57,710 nucleotides of DNA, from NCBI GenBank assembly GCA_019509785.1, contig JAEKLQ010000068.1:1-57710 (forward strand). The letters are read 5' to 3'. The notes below the pieces were generated by a model, which searched no databases, was not told where the DNA came from, and was given only the letters and a program-made list of their open reading frames with translations. The DNA comes from Fibrobacterota bacterium (GTDB lineage Bacteria > Fibrobacterota > Fibrobacteria > UBA11236). The translations under genes and the position numbers were made by a program. The stretch's first letter is position 1; every line of letters starts with the position of its first letter. Of the stretch, positions 9,087-17,912 are shown in pieces.

Positions 9087-11011
9087 AGCCGTTCGCCTGG
9101 GCATTGTTCCTGCTGGGCGCCGCCCAGGCCGTACCAACCGCTTGGGCCGCCGATCCCATCGAATTGGATTCGGTCAAGCTCCTGATGCTGGACCCCAACG
9201 ACGTTTCCCTGCGGGACGTTTCCATGTTGCCTCCCAACGCCCGTCCGGACCGCTTCCGGCTGACCCGGGTGGAAGCCTTGTTGCGGGAGCCTTTCCGCTT
9301 GGGGGAGGTGACCACGGAAATCATGGGCCGCACCGCTCCCGACACGGGCCGGGCGAGGCTTCCCGTCCATCCCGATTCCCTGTGGCCCCTGTTGGATGCG
9401 CCCGTTTCCAGCGACGCGGCCGGAGCCCGCGTCCCCGCAGGTAACGTGTCGGTTACCCCGGCGGCTGCGGGTAAGGCCGCCGTTGTCCGTGCCCCGGGCG
9501 ACACGGGCGCGGCCAAGGCCGGGCCGGTACGGGCGTTCGCGCCCGATTCCTCGGCGCCGGAGATCGATATCGCCCTGCTGCGCGCCGGCCTCAAGGAACA
9601 CACTTCGGGCCTCTCCGCGGAGGAAGCTCTCTTCCTTTACCGCGAGGCTCCCGGCCTCTTCCTCCAGGACGAAGAGGATACCACCTTGACCCCGGTGCAG
9701 ATGGAGCTGAAGCGGTTGGAAGATGATACGCGCACGCACCGGGTGATGGAATTGGCGGATCGCCTCCATCGAGAAGGGTTATCGCGCGCGGCGGCGGCGG
9801 CCTGGCGCCTGGAGGCCTGGCTGATCGGGGAGGTGCGCGCGGGCCGGGCCCGGCAGGCGGCGGCCCTTCTGAAGCGCCTGGGCGGGAACGATATCCCCGT
9901 CCATTTGGGCGGGACGGGAGCGGACCGGTACATCGTGGGGCAGGGGATTTGGATCGATCCCGGCGGCGACGACGAATACGTATTCAAGGGACCGGGGAAG
10001 CCGGGAGGCTTCAGCATGGTCGTGGACGGCGGAGGGGACGATCTTTACATCTCCAAGGACAGCCTCGATCTGGGAGCAGGTAACCTGGGGGTTTCCCTGA
10101 TCGCGGACCTGGGCGGATCCGATCGCTATCTGGGCCGCAACTTCGCCTGGGGCTCGGCGCTGTTCGGATACGCGTCCCTCTTCGATGCGGCCGGGCACGA
10201 CTCTTACGAAGGCCGCTGCGCCTCCCTCGGCTTCGGCTTTTTCGGCATCGGCGTGCTCCAGGACGAAAGCGGGAATGACGTATATACCGCCAGCCTGCTC
10301 TCGGAAGGCGCGGCCTCCACGCGGGGGTTGGGCGCGCTCCTCGATCGATCAGGGGATGATCGCTACCTGGCGCGCCCCACCTTCAAGGATGATCTGCGTT
10401 ACTCGGATCATTACATCCAGATGGTGCAGGGTTTCGCCACGGGTTTTTCCCCGGACTACGGGGGCGGCATCGGCCTGTTACGGGACGGGGCCGGCAACGA
10501 CGTCTATCTGGCCGATATCTTCGGGCAAGGTTCGGCCTATTGGTACGCCCTGGGTTTGCTCATCGACGAGGCCGGGGACGACCGCTACGAGGCCCATCAA
10601 TACGCGCAAGGGGCCGGGGTGCATATCGCGGTAGGCGCGGCCCTGGACTTCGGCGGTAACGATCAACGGGCTTCCAAGGGCGTCAGCCAGGGTTGCGGCC
10701 ACGATTACGGATTCGGCTACCTCTACGATCGCGGCGGCGACGATAACTACTTCGCCGTCGACATGAGCCAAGGCGCCGGCAGCGCCAACGGCTTGGGGAT
10801 CATGCAAGACGGGTCCGGGAACGATTTCTACGTCACCGCCAATCCGGAGATGGCTTTGGGCCATGCCGATTTGCGGCGCGACCGGGGCAGTTACGGTTTC
10901 TTCCTCGATCGCGGGGGCAAGGACAAATACACCCGGCCGCGCAGCGATGGCGCCGCGTGGCGCGTCTCGGACGGAAAGTTGAAGGGCAATGGCTTCGGTC
11001 TGGACAGATAA
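9083..11011 (+). CDS. Exported protein with 27-residue DxxGxDxY repeats
   Basis: A 642-residue protein with a signal peptide (about 1-22, cleavage near AWAAD). A disordered Ala/Pro-rich stretch (about 110-160) and a helical region (about 160-270) lead into a repeat array. Repeats have the core G-[GSA]-x-D-x-Y at residues 294, 317, 344, 370, 396, 423, 470, 497, 524, 551, 578 and 611. Spacing is 26-27 residues for most of the array, with exactly 27 between 470 and 578. Gly/Ala-rich segments between cores suggest a solenoid. Asp-rich turns hint at calcium binding, like RTX but with one motif per 27 residues rather than per nine. Starts with GTG overlapping the SEC-C stop and overlaps the next gene by 23 bp. 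Function unknown. Confidence 0.85.
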   Translation: MKPFAWALFLLGAAQAVPTAWAADPIELDSVKLLMLDPNDVSLRDVSMLPPNARPDRFRLTRVEALLREPFRLGEVTTEIMGRTAPDTGRARLPVHPDSLWPLLDAPVSSDAAGARVPAGNVSVTPAAAGKAAVVRAPGDTGAAKAGPVRAFAPDSSAPEIDIALLRAGLKEHTSGLSAEEALFLYREAPGLFLQDEEDTTLTPVQMELKRLEDDTRTHRVMELADRLHREGLSRAAAAAWRLEAWLIGEVRAGRARQAAALLKRLGGNDIPVHLGGTGADRYIVGQGIWIDPGGDDEYVFKGPGKPGGFSMVVDGGGDDLYISKDSLDLGAGNLGVSLIADLGGSDRYLGRNFAWGSALFGYASLFDAAGHDSYEGRCASLGFGFFGIGVLQDESGNDVYTASLLSEGAASTRGLGALLDRSGDDRYLARPTFKDDLRYSDHYIQMVQGFATGFSPDYGGGIGLLRDGAGNDVYLADIFGQGSAYWYALGLLIDEAGDDRYEAHQYAQGAGVHIAVGAALDFGGNDQRASKGVSQGCGHDYGFGYLYDRGGDDNYFAVDMSQGAGSANGLGIMQDGSGNDFYVTANPEMALGHADLRRDRGSYGFFLDRGGKDKYTRPRSDGAAWRVSDGKLKGNGFGLDR

Positions 11012-11921
11012 GCATTGGCGCGCTTGCGCGAAGTTGGCGCTGGGCCTGGCCGGCGCCTTGATCGCGAGTACTACGCCTCCGGTTTTCGCGGCTGCGCCTG
11101 CAACCGCAAACGCAGCGGCCGTCTCGAAGGCCACGCCCAAAGCCGTCGCGATCGTCCCCGTCCTGACGCGCCAGGACTCCCTCTTCATCGCCGCCGCCAC
11201 CGGCGAGCCTCGCTTCCAACGCATACGCGATAGCTCCGAGAAGATCCTGGTAGCGGGGGACACGGCCACCCTGGACTATTTGATCGCCCATCGCCTCATG
11301 GGCCAGACCCCGCGCCAGCGTCATTACGTGGAGACCTTATTCAAGGCCATCTCCGACTCCGGCCGGCATCCCGCCGCCGCCGCCCGCTTGTCCGCGGCTT
11401 TGCCGGCGGTCCCTGACAGCTTGAAGACGCAATTGCTGCACATCGGGTCCGAGCTAGGGGACTCTTCCTTTCTGAAGACCGCCCGCCATTTCCTCGAACA
11501 CGATAGCCTGGAGGTGCGCAAGAACGCGGTCCGCAGCCTGGGGTCCTATCCGTCGCCGGACAACGCCGCCTGGCTGATCGCGGGATTGGACAAGACCCGG
11601 GACCTGGAGCGGGCCGAACGCCTGTGGGCCTTGGGCAGGCAGAAGGGCTTCCAGGACTGGCCGAAGGTGCTGCCCATCTTGAGGGACTCGAATTTATACA
11701 ACCGCGAGTTGGCGCGCCGCATCGTGGCGGCGTCTTGCGTCGATTGGTCCAACGTGGAAAAGCTGGCCCCCTCGCCCATGGACGATGACGAGCTTTTGGA
11801 GTGGGTCCTGATGGCGGACGAATCCCCGGGCCTATCGGCCAAAATCTGGGTCCGCAAGCACGTGCCCATGCTCTCGCCGGCGCGCATGAAGTTCATCGGG
11901 TCCGCCCTGCGTTTGCAATAG
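10989..11921 (+). CDS. Exported HEAT-like helical repeat protein
   Basis: The 310-residue protein begins with a signal peptide (hydrophobic stretch about 12-35, cleavage near VFAAAP). The rest is predicted helical, with HEAT/PBS-like pairs such as DSLEVRKNAVRSLGSYPSPD followed by NAAWLIAGLDKTRD. This suggests a periplasmic protein-binding scaffold. Its ATG lies inside the 3' end of the repeat-protein gene (23-bp overlap), with a GAAGGG site just upstream, so the two are translationally coupled. The partner may be the 27-residue-repeat protein itself (inference). No catalytic motif is visible. Confidence 0.8.
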   Translation: MASVWTDKHWRACAKLALGLAGALIASTTPPVFAAAPATANAAAVSKATPKAVAIVPVLTRQDSLFIAAATGEPRFQRIRDSSEKILVAGDTATLDYLIAHRLMGQTPRQRHYVETLFKAISDSGRHPAAAARLSAALPAVPDSLKTQLLHIGSELGDSSFLKTARHFLEHDSLEVRKNAVRSLGSYPSPDNAAWLIAGLDKTRDLERAERLWALGRQKGFQDWPKVLPILRDSNLYNRELARRIVAASCVDWSNVEKLAPSPMDDDELLEWVLMADESPGLSAKIWVRKHVPMLSPARMKFIGSALRLQ

Positions 11922-11978
11922 GCTATTAGCCCTGCGATGGGCCGAATTCCGCGCTTTTCCCGGGATTCGGGCAGGTTG

Positions 11979-11984
11979 TATAAT
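11979..11984 (+). promoter_or_regulatory. TATAAT -10 element upstream of gdhA
   Basis: A perfect TATAAT stands 37 bp before the gdhA ATG. A -35 hexamer at the expected distance is poor (CTTTTCC region near 11955-11961). The placement gives a short leader of about 30 nt containing the GGAAAGG site. Confidence 0.45.
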
Positions 11985-12020
11985 ATGGATAGTCCTCCGC
12001 AGGACCCTTGGAAAGGCCCC

Positions 12021-13277
12021 ATGATCCAACCCACCCGTAAACTCACCCCCTTTGGAGAAGTCAACGCCCGCGTCAACCGCGCCTCCGATTTGCTCGGTAT
12101 CAAGGAGAATTACCGCCGGCTCCTCACCTCATGCTGGCGGGAAGTCAAGGTCTCCCTGCCCATTACCAACGACAAGGGAGAGATGAACGTCTACGAGGGT
12201 TACCGCGTCCAGCACAACGGCGTGCGTGGGCCCTATAAGGGCGGCGTGCGTTACCATCCCGAGGTGGATTTGGATGAGGTGAAGGCCCTAGCTTCCCTGA
12301 TGACCTGGAAATGCGCTATCGTGAACATTCCCTTCGGCGGCGCCAAGGGCGGCATCGCGGTCGATCCCTCCAAATTATCCGAGCGGGAATTGCAGACGCT
12401 TTCCCGACGGTTCATGATGAGCGTGAAGGGCATGGTGGGCCCTTACAAGGATATCATGGCGCCCGACGTGGGCACTAATCCCAAGGTGATGGGATGGATG
12501 ATGGACGCCTATCAGCAAGTGGCAGGATATTCGCCGGCCATCGTTACCGGTAAGCCGGTGGCCCTGGGAGGCACCCCGGATCGACTAGACGCGACCGGCC
12601 TGGGCGTCGCGATGATCACGCGGCGCATCCTGGAAGAACGCAAGGAATTTCTGAGCGGGAAAAGCGTGGTGGTGCAAGGCTTCGGCAACGTAGGCAGCTT
12701 CGCCGCCCTGCATCTGCATCGCATGAGCGCCAAGGTGGTCGCCATCGGTGACGTTACGGGCGTGGTGCGGGACAAGGACGGGATCGACGTGGAGAAGCTG
12801 ATGGCCCATTTCGAGGCCAACCGCACCCTGAAGGGTTTCCCCCAAGGCGAGTTCGCCCCGCGGGAGCAATTGGACGTCCTCACGGTCCCCTGCGATATCC
12901 TGGTGCCGGCGGCGCTGGGGCACGTCATTCATTCCGGCAACATGGACAAGATCAGGGCCCGCTATGTCATCGAAGGCGCCAACGGCCCGATCACCCCGGA
13001 AGCGGACGAATACTTAGGGCGGCAGGGGATTATCGTGGTGCCCGACATCCTGGCCAATGCGGGCGGGGTGGTCGGCTCCTATTTCGAGTGGGCCCAGAAC
13101 ATCCAGGTCCACAATTGGGAGCGCGCGGAAAGCAAATTGGAGCTCGACAAATTCATGTCGACGGCCTTGGCCGGCGTCTCGGCGGCGGCCAAGAAGCACG
13201 CCATCAATTACCGCGAGGCGGCTTTCGTGGTGGGCGTGGATCGCGTGTTCCAGGCGGCGGTGGCCCGCGGGCATTGA
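12021..13277 (+). CDS. gdhA: Glutamate dehydrogenase (Glu/Leu/Phe/Val family)
   Basis: Catalyses reversible oxidative deamination of glutamate to 2-oxoglutarate and ammonia. The start at 12021 gives 418 residues, the usual hexameric GDH length; GGAAAGG lies about 5 nt upstream. Conserved features are PYKGGVRYHP (K73), TWKCAI (K97), PFGGAKGGI (catalytic lysine K109), APDVGTNP (D149), and the Rossmann motif GFGNVG at 220-225. Earlier in-frame ATGs (11937, 11985) would add non-conserved residues and overlap the TATAAT. Cofactor preference (NAD or NADP) is not obvious from the motifs alone. Confidence 0.95.
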   Translation: MIQPTRKLTPFGEVNARVNRASDLLGIKENYRRLLTSCWREVKVSLPITNDKGEMNVYEGYRVQHNGVRGPYKGGVRYHPEVDLDEVKALASLMTWKCAIVNIPFGGAKGGIAVDPSKLSERELQTLSRRFMMSVKGMVGPYKDIMAPDVGTNPKVMGWMMDAYQQVAGYSPAIVTGKPVALGGTPDRLDATGLGVAMITRRILEERKEFLSGKSVVVQGFGNVGSFAALHLHRMSAKVVAIGDVTGVVRDKDGIDVEKLMAHFEANRTLKGFPQGEFAPREQLDVLTVPCDILVPAALGHVIHSGNMDKIRARYVIEGANGPITPEADEYLGRQGIIVVPDILANAGGVVGSYFEWAQNIQVHNWERAESKLELDKFMSTALAGVSAAAKKHAINYREAAFVVGVDRVFQAAVARGH

Positions 13278-13315
13278 GCCGAACCAATGCCTGAGAGCCC
13301 AAGTTGGCGCGGCCG

Positions 13316-13951
13316 TCATCGGAAGGCGTAGAACAGGTTCACCGCGAAGGTGACGATGACCTGCTCCGATTGGCCGGTCAGATGCCCGGAGGCGAGGAAA
13401 GGCAATTTCAGCGTCGTCAGATCCAGGTTCAGATCCAGGCCCAGCGGATGGGACTCGAAGGGCATCCAATACTTCCCGAGCGAGATGGATGCCATAGGGC
13501 GCGCGCCCAGGCGCGTGCCGTCGAAATCGTAGGCGTAATAGGCGCCCAAGGACATCCCGAAGTATTCCGAATTCCGGATAGGAACCGTGTCCTCGTCCCC
13601 GAACCAGAGCTTACGCAGGGAAAGGCTGGCCAACGGCAGGTAATCGTAGCCGATGCGGGCCGGTCCGATGGCGAAGCGCGCCTGGGCGCCGATCTGCCAG
13701 GTCCCGGGCAAATCATGGAAGAAGCCGAGCTGGGGCAAGGTGCCCAGCTTGCTTCCGATGGCGATGCCCGATCCTGCTTCCGCCAGGTTATACATGCGCT
13801 CGTCGTGGTTTTGGCCTTCTTCGGGAAGCTGTTCCGGTTCGGCCGCGCGGATCCCGTTCATCGCTCCCGCCAAAATGAAGGCGGACAGGGCGACCCTCAG
13901 CGGAAGGCAGAATAGACGCGGGGCGCGGCGTTGCGGCGGCGGAAGGCTCAA
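13316..13951 (-). CDS. Predicted outer-membrane beta-barrel protein
   Basis: A 211-residue hypothetical protein with a signal peptide (hydrophobic stretch about 16-35, cleavage near IRAAE). The mature part alternates polar and hydrophobic residues and ends with an aromatic strand (TFAVNLFYAFR), as expected for a small barrel. Its start is uncertain: the codon at 13951 is TTG without a good ribosome-binding site and no ATG precedes the signal sequence. It follows the PyrD-like gene by about 10 bp and is probably cotranscribed. No family recognised. Confidence 0.65.
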   Translation of the reverse strand: MSLPPPQRRAPRLFCLPLRVALSAFILAGAMNGIRAAEPEQLPEEGQNHDERMYNLAEAGSGIAIGSKLGTLPQLGFFHDLPGTWQIGAQARFAIGPARIGYDYLPLASLSLRKLWFGDEDTVPIRNSEYFGMSLGAYYAYDFDGTRLGARPMASISLGKYWMPFESHPLGLDLNLDLTTLKLPFLASGHLTGQSEQVIVTFAVNLFYAFR

Positions 13952-13961
13952 CGGCGCGATC

Positions 13962-15152
13962 TCAAGCGGTGGCGGGCGGATAGGCGTCCAGGCTTTGGAC
14001 GCCGCGGGCGCGCATGGCTTCGAGCAATTCCTTGTTCATCTTGCGGATGGCGTTCCAGCGGTAGGCGACCACGGAGTAGCATTGCACGGCGTCGGCGCCG
14101 GCTTCGATCAGGTCAAGTACCTTGGCGCCGTGGTCCACCCCTCCCGAGGCGAAGATGGTCAGCTTGGGCAATTGCCTGCGGATGTACTGGACCGCGGGCA
14201 AGGTATTCTTGTACAAAATGCGACCGGATAAGCCGCCTTTGCCGCCGTCGGCTTGCACCGGCTTGATCTCTTCCTCGGGGGTCTGCATGCGCAGGTAGCG
14301 GGCCTTATCGCCGGGGAAGGTGTTGAAAAGGACCAGGCCCGTAACCCCGGCGTCGGAGATGATCTGCAGATTGGCATCCAAGGCGCGCGCGGAAAGGTCG
14401 GGCGAAAGCTTGACCAGTACGGCTTTGCGCGGCGCCAGCCCCTTACGGGCTTCCATCACCTCGCGCAACAGGTCCGTCAGGAAGGCTTCTTGCCTGTCCA
14501 GGCGGTTCTTCCCCGTGTTCGGGCAACTCACGTTGAGCTCGATGTAATCGGCGGCGCGATAGGCGCGCCGGAAGGTGGCCAGCACGTCCGCGATCTTGGC
14601 TTCGGCATCATCGTCGCCGGGGGTATCCGCCACGCTGATCCCGAGGGCCAGCTTGCGGCGGTGGCACTTGCCGAGGGCTTTATCCACTTCGGTGGCGATG
14701 GCCTCCACGCCCGGATTGTTGAGCCCCATGGCGTTGCTCATGGAGCGGTCCTTGGGCAGCATGCGCATGCGGGGGCGGAAGGGATTCCCCTCGCGGGCTT
14801 CGCGGGTGGCCGAGCCCACCGAAACCGCGCCGAAGCCGAGGCCCGCATAAGCTGCCAGATGGTCGGCGTACTTATTGCCTCCCGCGGCCAGCATGATGGG
14901 GCTGGCCAAGGTCAAAGGCACGCTGCGGTCGTGGAAACGGACGGTCTTCTCGAGATCGTGATGGGGCCGGCCATGCGGAATGAGATCGGCGCAGGCCGCG
15001 TAAGTGGAGTAAAGCTTGTGCCTGGCTTCCGGGGTGCGCACCACGGACTTGAAGGTTTCCAGCAGGAAATCGCCTAGCCCGCGACTATAATCGTGATGTA
15101 CGACCCCTTGGCCGCGTTGCTCGATCTTGAGCGTATCGGGCATGTTCCCCAT
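13962..15152 (-). CDS. Dihydroorotate dehydrogenase-like flavoprotein (PyrD family)
   Basis: An FMN-dependent TIM-barrel enzyme of 396 residues, probably oxidising dihydroorotate to orotate in pyrimidine synthesis. Motifs include LASPIMLAAG, SVGSATREAREGNPFRPRM, ELNVSCPNTGKNRLD, VLVKLSPDLSA, GGLSGRILYKNTLPA and FASGGVDHGAKVLDLIEAGA, the order seen in class 2 (quinone-linked) enzymes. The N-terminal extension is consistent with the class 2 membrane-contact helix. The sequence is divergent in places, so another DHOD-like role cannot be excluded. pyrE lies 17 kb away in the same window rather than adjacent. Start: ATG 15152. Confidence 0.8.
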   Translation of the reverse strand: MGNMPDTLKIEQRGQGVVHHDYSRGLGDFLLETFKSVVRTPEARHKLYSTYAACADLIPHGRPHHDLEKTVRFHDRSVPLTLASPIMLAAGGNKYADHLAAYAGLGFGAVSVGSATREAREGNPFRPRMRMLPKDRSMSNAMGLNNPGVEAIATEVDKALGKCHRRKLALGISVADTPGDDDAEAKIADVLATFRRAYRAADYIELNVSCPNTGKNRLDRQEAFLTDLLREVMEARKGLAPRKAVLVKLSPDLSARALDANLQIISDAGVTGLVLFNTFPGDKARYLRMQTPEEEIKPVQADGGKGGLSGRILYKNTLPAVQYIRRQLPKLTIFASGGVDHGAKVLDLIEAGADAVQCYSVVAYRWNAIRKMNKELLEAMRARGVQSLDAYPPATA

Positions 15153-15267
15153 GGCTGGACTATAAGGTAATAAAGGGGGAGAGGCAAGGCGGAAGCCGGC
15201 CGGGAGCCGGGGCTCCGGCGTCGCGGCGGGGTTCGGGGCGATTTGTTAGATTGGAACCGTATATACC

Positions 15268-15861
15268 ATGGCCAAAGTCCAGAAAACCTCGGAGACACCC
15301 AACCCGCTCGCCATCCGCTTCCATATGGACGCGAAGGTGGTCGCATCGGGATCGCGTTCCTATCCCGATCCCGAATCGGCGCAGGCCGACCCTACCGCCA
15401 ATCGCCTCTTCGCCATTCCCCACGTGACTTCGGTGTTTTACGTCGGGACCACAGTGACGGTGAACAAGGATGAGGACGGCGATTGGAACGAAATGATCAC
15501 CCCCATCGCGGACGTGTTGGAGGATTCGATCTCGCCCGCGCCGGAATCCGCGGCTCCGGAAGAGGAGGCTTTCGATCCGTATGCCGCCGGCGCCCATATC
15601 CAGCGGCCGGAGGATTTCTTCCAACTGACGCTAGAGGACCAGTTAGCCCACCTGAATCTCGTCATGGATGAGATGGTGCGGCCGGGGCTGGCGGGCGATG
15701 GCGGGGGATTGGAGCTATTGGGAATCGAGGGCACTACGGTGCGCATCCACTATGAAGGCGCTTGCGGAAGCTGTCCCAGCGCGACTTCGGGAACCCTGAT
15801 GTACATCGAAGGGGCCTTGCAGAAGAAGGCCCATCCCGAACTGACGGTCGCGGCGGATTAG
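15268..15861 (+). CDS. Nfu-type iron-sulfur cluster scaffold protein
   Basis: A 197-residue scaffold or carrier for Fe-S cluster delivery. The N-terminal Nfu_N domain (about 8-95, starting TPNPLAIRFHMD) and the C-terminal NifU-like domain (about 122-195) are both present. The cluster-binding CxxC is C166-x-x-C169 in ACGSCPSAT. This two-domain layout matches NFU1-like proteins. Aconitase, an Fe-S client, is encoded about 7 kb away. It is a monocistronic gene convergent with the FnIII protein gene; a CCGGCC-AA-GGCCGG hairpin at 15869-15882 lies in the gap, without a T-run. Confidence 0.9.
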   Translation: MAKVQKTSETPNPLAIRFHMDAKVVASGSRSYPDPESAQADPTANRLFAIPHVTSVFYVGTTVTVNKDEDGDWNEMITPIADVLEDSISPAPESAAPEEEAFDPYAAGAHIQRPEDFFQLTLEDQLAHLNLVMDEMVRPGLAGDGGGLELLGIEGTTVRIHYEGACGSCPSATSGTLMYIEGALQKKAHPELTVAAD

Positions 15862-15931
15862 CCCCGAACCGGCCAAGGCCGGCCCCATTCAAGAGACGAT
15901 TACCAAGGGCGCTTGCGGCGTCCCTCCCGGA

Positions 15932-16459
15932 TCAACGATTCGTCGGCTGGGCCATCCGGTTCGTGAAGATCACGCCTTCGCCGCCGCGGCCCTGGACCGG
16001 GTTCTGGCGCCGGCCGGCGGCGTCGAATTGATCGAAGCCCGCAGGGCGCGCCCCGGGAAGGACGGGGATGATGCCTGCTGTGGTCAAGGTCTTGAAGGTT
16101 CCCGACGAGGTATAGGGCCTTTCTCCGCCCCGGGTATCTATCGCCTTGATGCTGTAATTGTATTGGGTGTTGGGGGTGAGCCCCGTAATGTTGAACGAAC
16201 CCGCGTTGCCGGATGCGTTCTTGGTGCTGCAATTATTCGCCGCCGTGGCCGGGGCGGGATCATAGCACAAGGTACGGGTCCCGTAGTTGTACTTGTCCTT
16301 GCTGTAATTGATGGTAGCCGTAGTGGCCGTGATATTGGCGGTCGCGACGGTGAGGCTGGCCGCCGAAACGGCGTCTACTTCCGCTACGGCTCCGCGCCGT
16401 GCCAGGAACACGAGAGGCAGCGCGGCGAGGGCCAACGGCAAAGCGATGCGCATTTTCAT
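15932..16459 (-). CDS. Exported FnIII-domain protein
   Basis: About 175 residues from the ATG near 16459, which has AAGGAG six bases upstream; the longer in-frame start at 16510 would overlap the end of the DUF3570 gene. A signal peptide (MRIALPLALAALPLVFLA) precedes one fibronectin type III domain (about 28-125, GSFNITGLTPNTQYNYSIKAID). The C-terminal ~50 residues are rich in Gly, Arg and Gln with no recognisable fold. It sits about 50 bp behind the DUF3570 gene on the same strand and is probably the last gene of that operon. Two cysteines (C-YDPAPATAANN-C) could form a disulfide. Confidence 0.7.
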   Translation of the reverse strand: MKMRIALPLALAALPLVFLARRGAVAEVDAVSAASLTVATANITATTATINYSKDKYNYGTRTLCYDPAPATAANNCSTKNASGNAGSFNITGLTPNTQYNYSIKAIDTRGGERPYTSSGTFKTLTTAGIIPVLPGARPAGFDQFDAAGRRQNPVQGRGGEGVIFTNRMAQPTNR

Positions 16460-16506
16460 GGGGGACTCCTTTTCTTGGTGGCGATTCATCTTTCCTTCGC
16501 GGCGTA

Positions 16507-17691
16507 TCATAGATCGAAAACCAGTCCGGCCATGATAACGCCTTGGCTATAGTCTTCTTCCGGGTCGTATAGCTGATAGCGGATGCTGCGGGGTTCCCTC
16601 GCGGCCTGGGCGGCTACCTTGTCCCCGCGCGTGTCCCGCAAGGTGTAGTCGAACTTGATATCCCAGCGATCGGGCAGGAAGGCGGATTTCTCCCAATCCT
16701 CGGGGAAGGCCGCCGAAATCTTGATGCCGCCCAGCCAGGAGGTGAATGGGAACCAACGGATGTCGGCGGTACGGTACACCTCGGTTCCGGAGTAGAATTC
16801 TTTCGCGAATACGGCCCCGTTCTGGTTGTAATAGCGGACCCGGAACCGGACGTACGCGGTCTCGGTGAAGTACTGGCTGAGCTTGGCATCGAGCGTATTC
16901 GATTTCAGGCCCCAATCATCCTGATAGCGACGGTAATCAAGGTTGAGCGAGCCCAGCCGATCGCCCATATGGAAACCCTGGACGATCTGGGAGGCTAAGG
17001 CGCCACCCTGCTTGTGGTTCGGGACCGCCTCGGTCATCATGTCCCCGAGCACGTTCATGGGAGGGTTGTACGGATGCCCGAGGAATCCCCAATTGCGGTT
17101 CAATGTGGCCGTGAATCCGATTAGGGTCAGGGAGGTGACGGATTGCGCGAAGGTCGCCCCGACGCTGGTGATGCGTTTCTTTCCGCCCAGCCCCGCGAAG
17201 GCCCCGGTGGGTTTGAAGTCATCGAAGAATTCGGCGTAGGATGCGCCCAAGGTGGTATTGCGCTCGTTGAAGTCGAACGATACCGAGGCCGCCGGCGAGA
17301 TCGATACGTAGTCGTCTTCGTGGCTATAGTAGAGCGAGCCGGTGGCGATCGTTCCGTGTTCGGAATAGGTGAGCGAAGGGTTTTCGGAATGCCGCATTTC
17401 GATCTTCGAGGCCCCTGAGACGGCGTCGATATCGCGATCGCCGGTCAGTCCCACTTTATCCATCCCGAGCCGCCGGGAGGCGCCGGTTACGAAATCGAAT
17501 TCCTGTTCCCATCCGAAGCTCCAGATACGGGATAGCGCCTGGGTGAGGGAGAAGGCAGGGGTCTGGTTCCAGACTTTATTCTTGTCCCAGAAGTATTCGT
17601 CCTTGAGTTCCAGGCGACTTCCCGCCTCGCCGGCCGCGCAAGGCAGCGCCGCCGCCAGAAGATAGGCTGCCAGGCAGGCGCGCATCAGCAT
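16507..17691 (-). CDS. DUF3570 outer-membrane protein
   Basis: About 394 residues with a signal peptide (ACLAAYLLAAALPCAAG) and a beta-rich body ending in phenylalanine-containing strands (GVIMAGLVFDL), as expected for an outer-membrane barrel. It matches DUF3570 by pattern: ELKDEYFWDKNKVWNQTPAFS near the N-terminus, and GASKIEMRHSENPSLTYSEHG in the middle. Three ATGs (17697, 17691, 17685) overlap the end of the DUF4266 gene; 17691 has the best-spaced GGAGG (about 9 nt). DUF3570 and DUF4266 genes commonly occur together, often with ApbE and a thioredoxin-like protein, neither of which is present here. Role unknown; an envelope redox function is inferred. Confidence 0.85.
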   Translation of the reverse strand: MLMRACLAAYLLAAALPCAAGEAGSRLELKDEYFWDKNKVWNQTPAFSLTQALSRIWSFGWEQEFDFVTGASRRLGMDKVGLTGDRDIDAVSGASKIEMRHSENPSLTYSEHGTIATGSLYYSHEDDYVSISPAASVSFDFNERNTTLGASYAEFFDDFKPTGAFAGLGGKKRITSVGATFAQSVTSLTLIGFTATLNRNWGFLGHPYNPPMNVLGDMMTEAVPNHKQGGALASQIVQGFHMGDRLGSLNLDYRRYQDDWGLKSNTLDAKLSQYFTETAYVRFRVRYYNQNGAVFAKEFYSGTEVYRTADIRWFPFTSWLGGIKISAAFPEDWEKSAFLPDRWDIKFDYTLRDTRGDKVAAQAAREPRSIRYQLYDPEEDYSQGVIMAGLVFDL

Positions 17692-17912
17692 CCGCATCCG
17701 CCTCCGCTTCCCGACGAACCGCCCGTGGACCCTTCCCGGCGGGGCATATCGTGGCTTTCCAGGCCGCTTTCGAGGCCGTCTTCCTGGCGCTGCATGATGG
17801 GATCGCTCAGGATTTCGCGGTCCTTCTGATGCACCATGGCGCATCCGGAAAGCGTGGCGAGAGCGGTCAAGCCCGAGAGCGCGGTCAGCAGGAGTCGGAA
17901 CGCATTCATCAT
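17685..17912 (-). CDS. DUF4266 small lipoprotein
   Basis: About 75 residues. The signal peptide ends in a lipobox (ATLSGC), followed by a short helix (KDREILSDPIMQ) typical of DUF4266 and a tail rich in Gly, Ser and Cys that ends GGGCGC. The ATG at 17912 overlaps the TGA of the upstream cytochrome gene (ATGA), and its own TGA overlaps the DUF3570 start region, so all three are translationally coupled. The paired terminal cysteines are a family hallmark and could bind metal or carry a covalent redox group; this is inference. Confidence 0.85.
   Translation of the reverse strand: MMNAFRLLLTALSGLTALATLSGCAMVHQKDREILSDPIMQRQEDGLESGLESHDMPRREGSTGGSSGSGGGCGC

Noticed and set aside
9083-11011. RTX toxin
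   Set aside because: The Asp motifs recur every 26-27 residues rather than every nine, there is a signal peptide at the N-terminus, and no type I secretion genes are nearby.
14253-15077. Plus-strand open frame of about 274 codons
   Set aside because: Antisense shadow of the PyrD-like gene.
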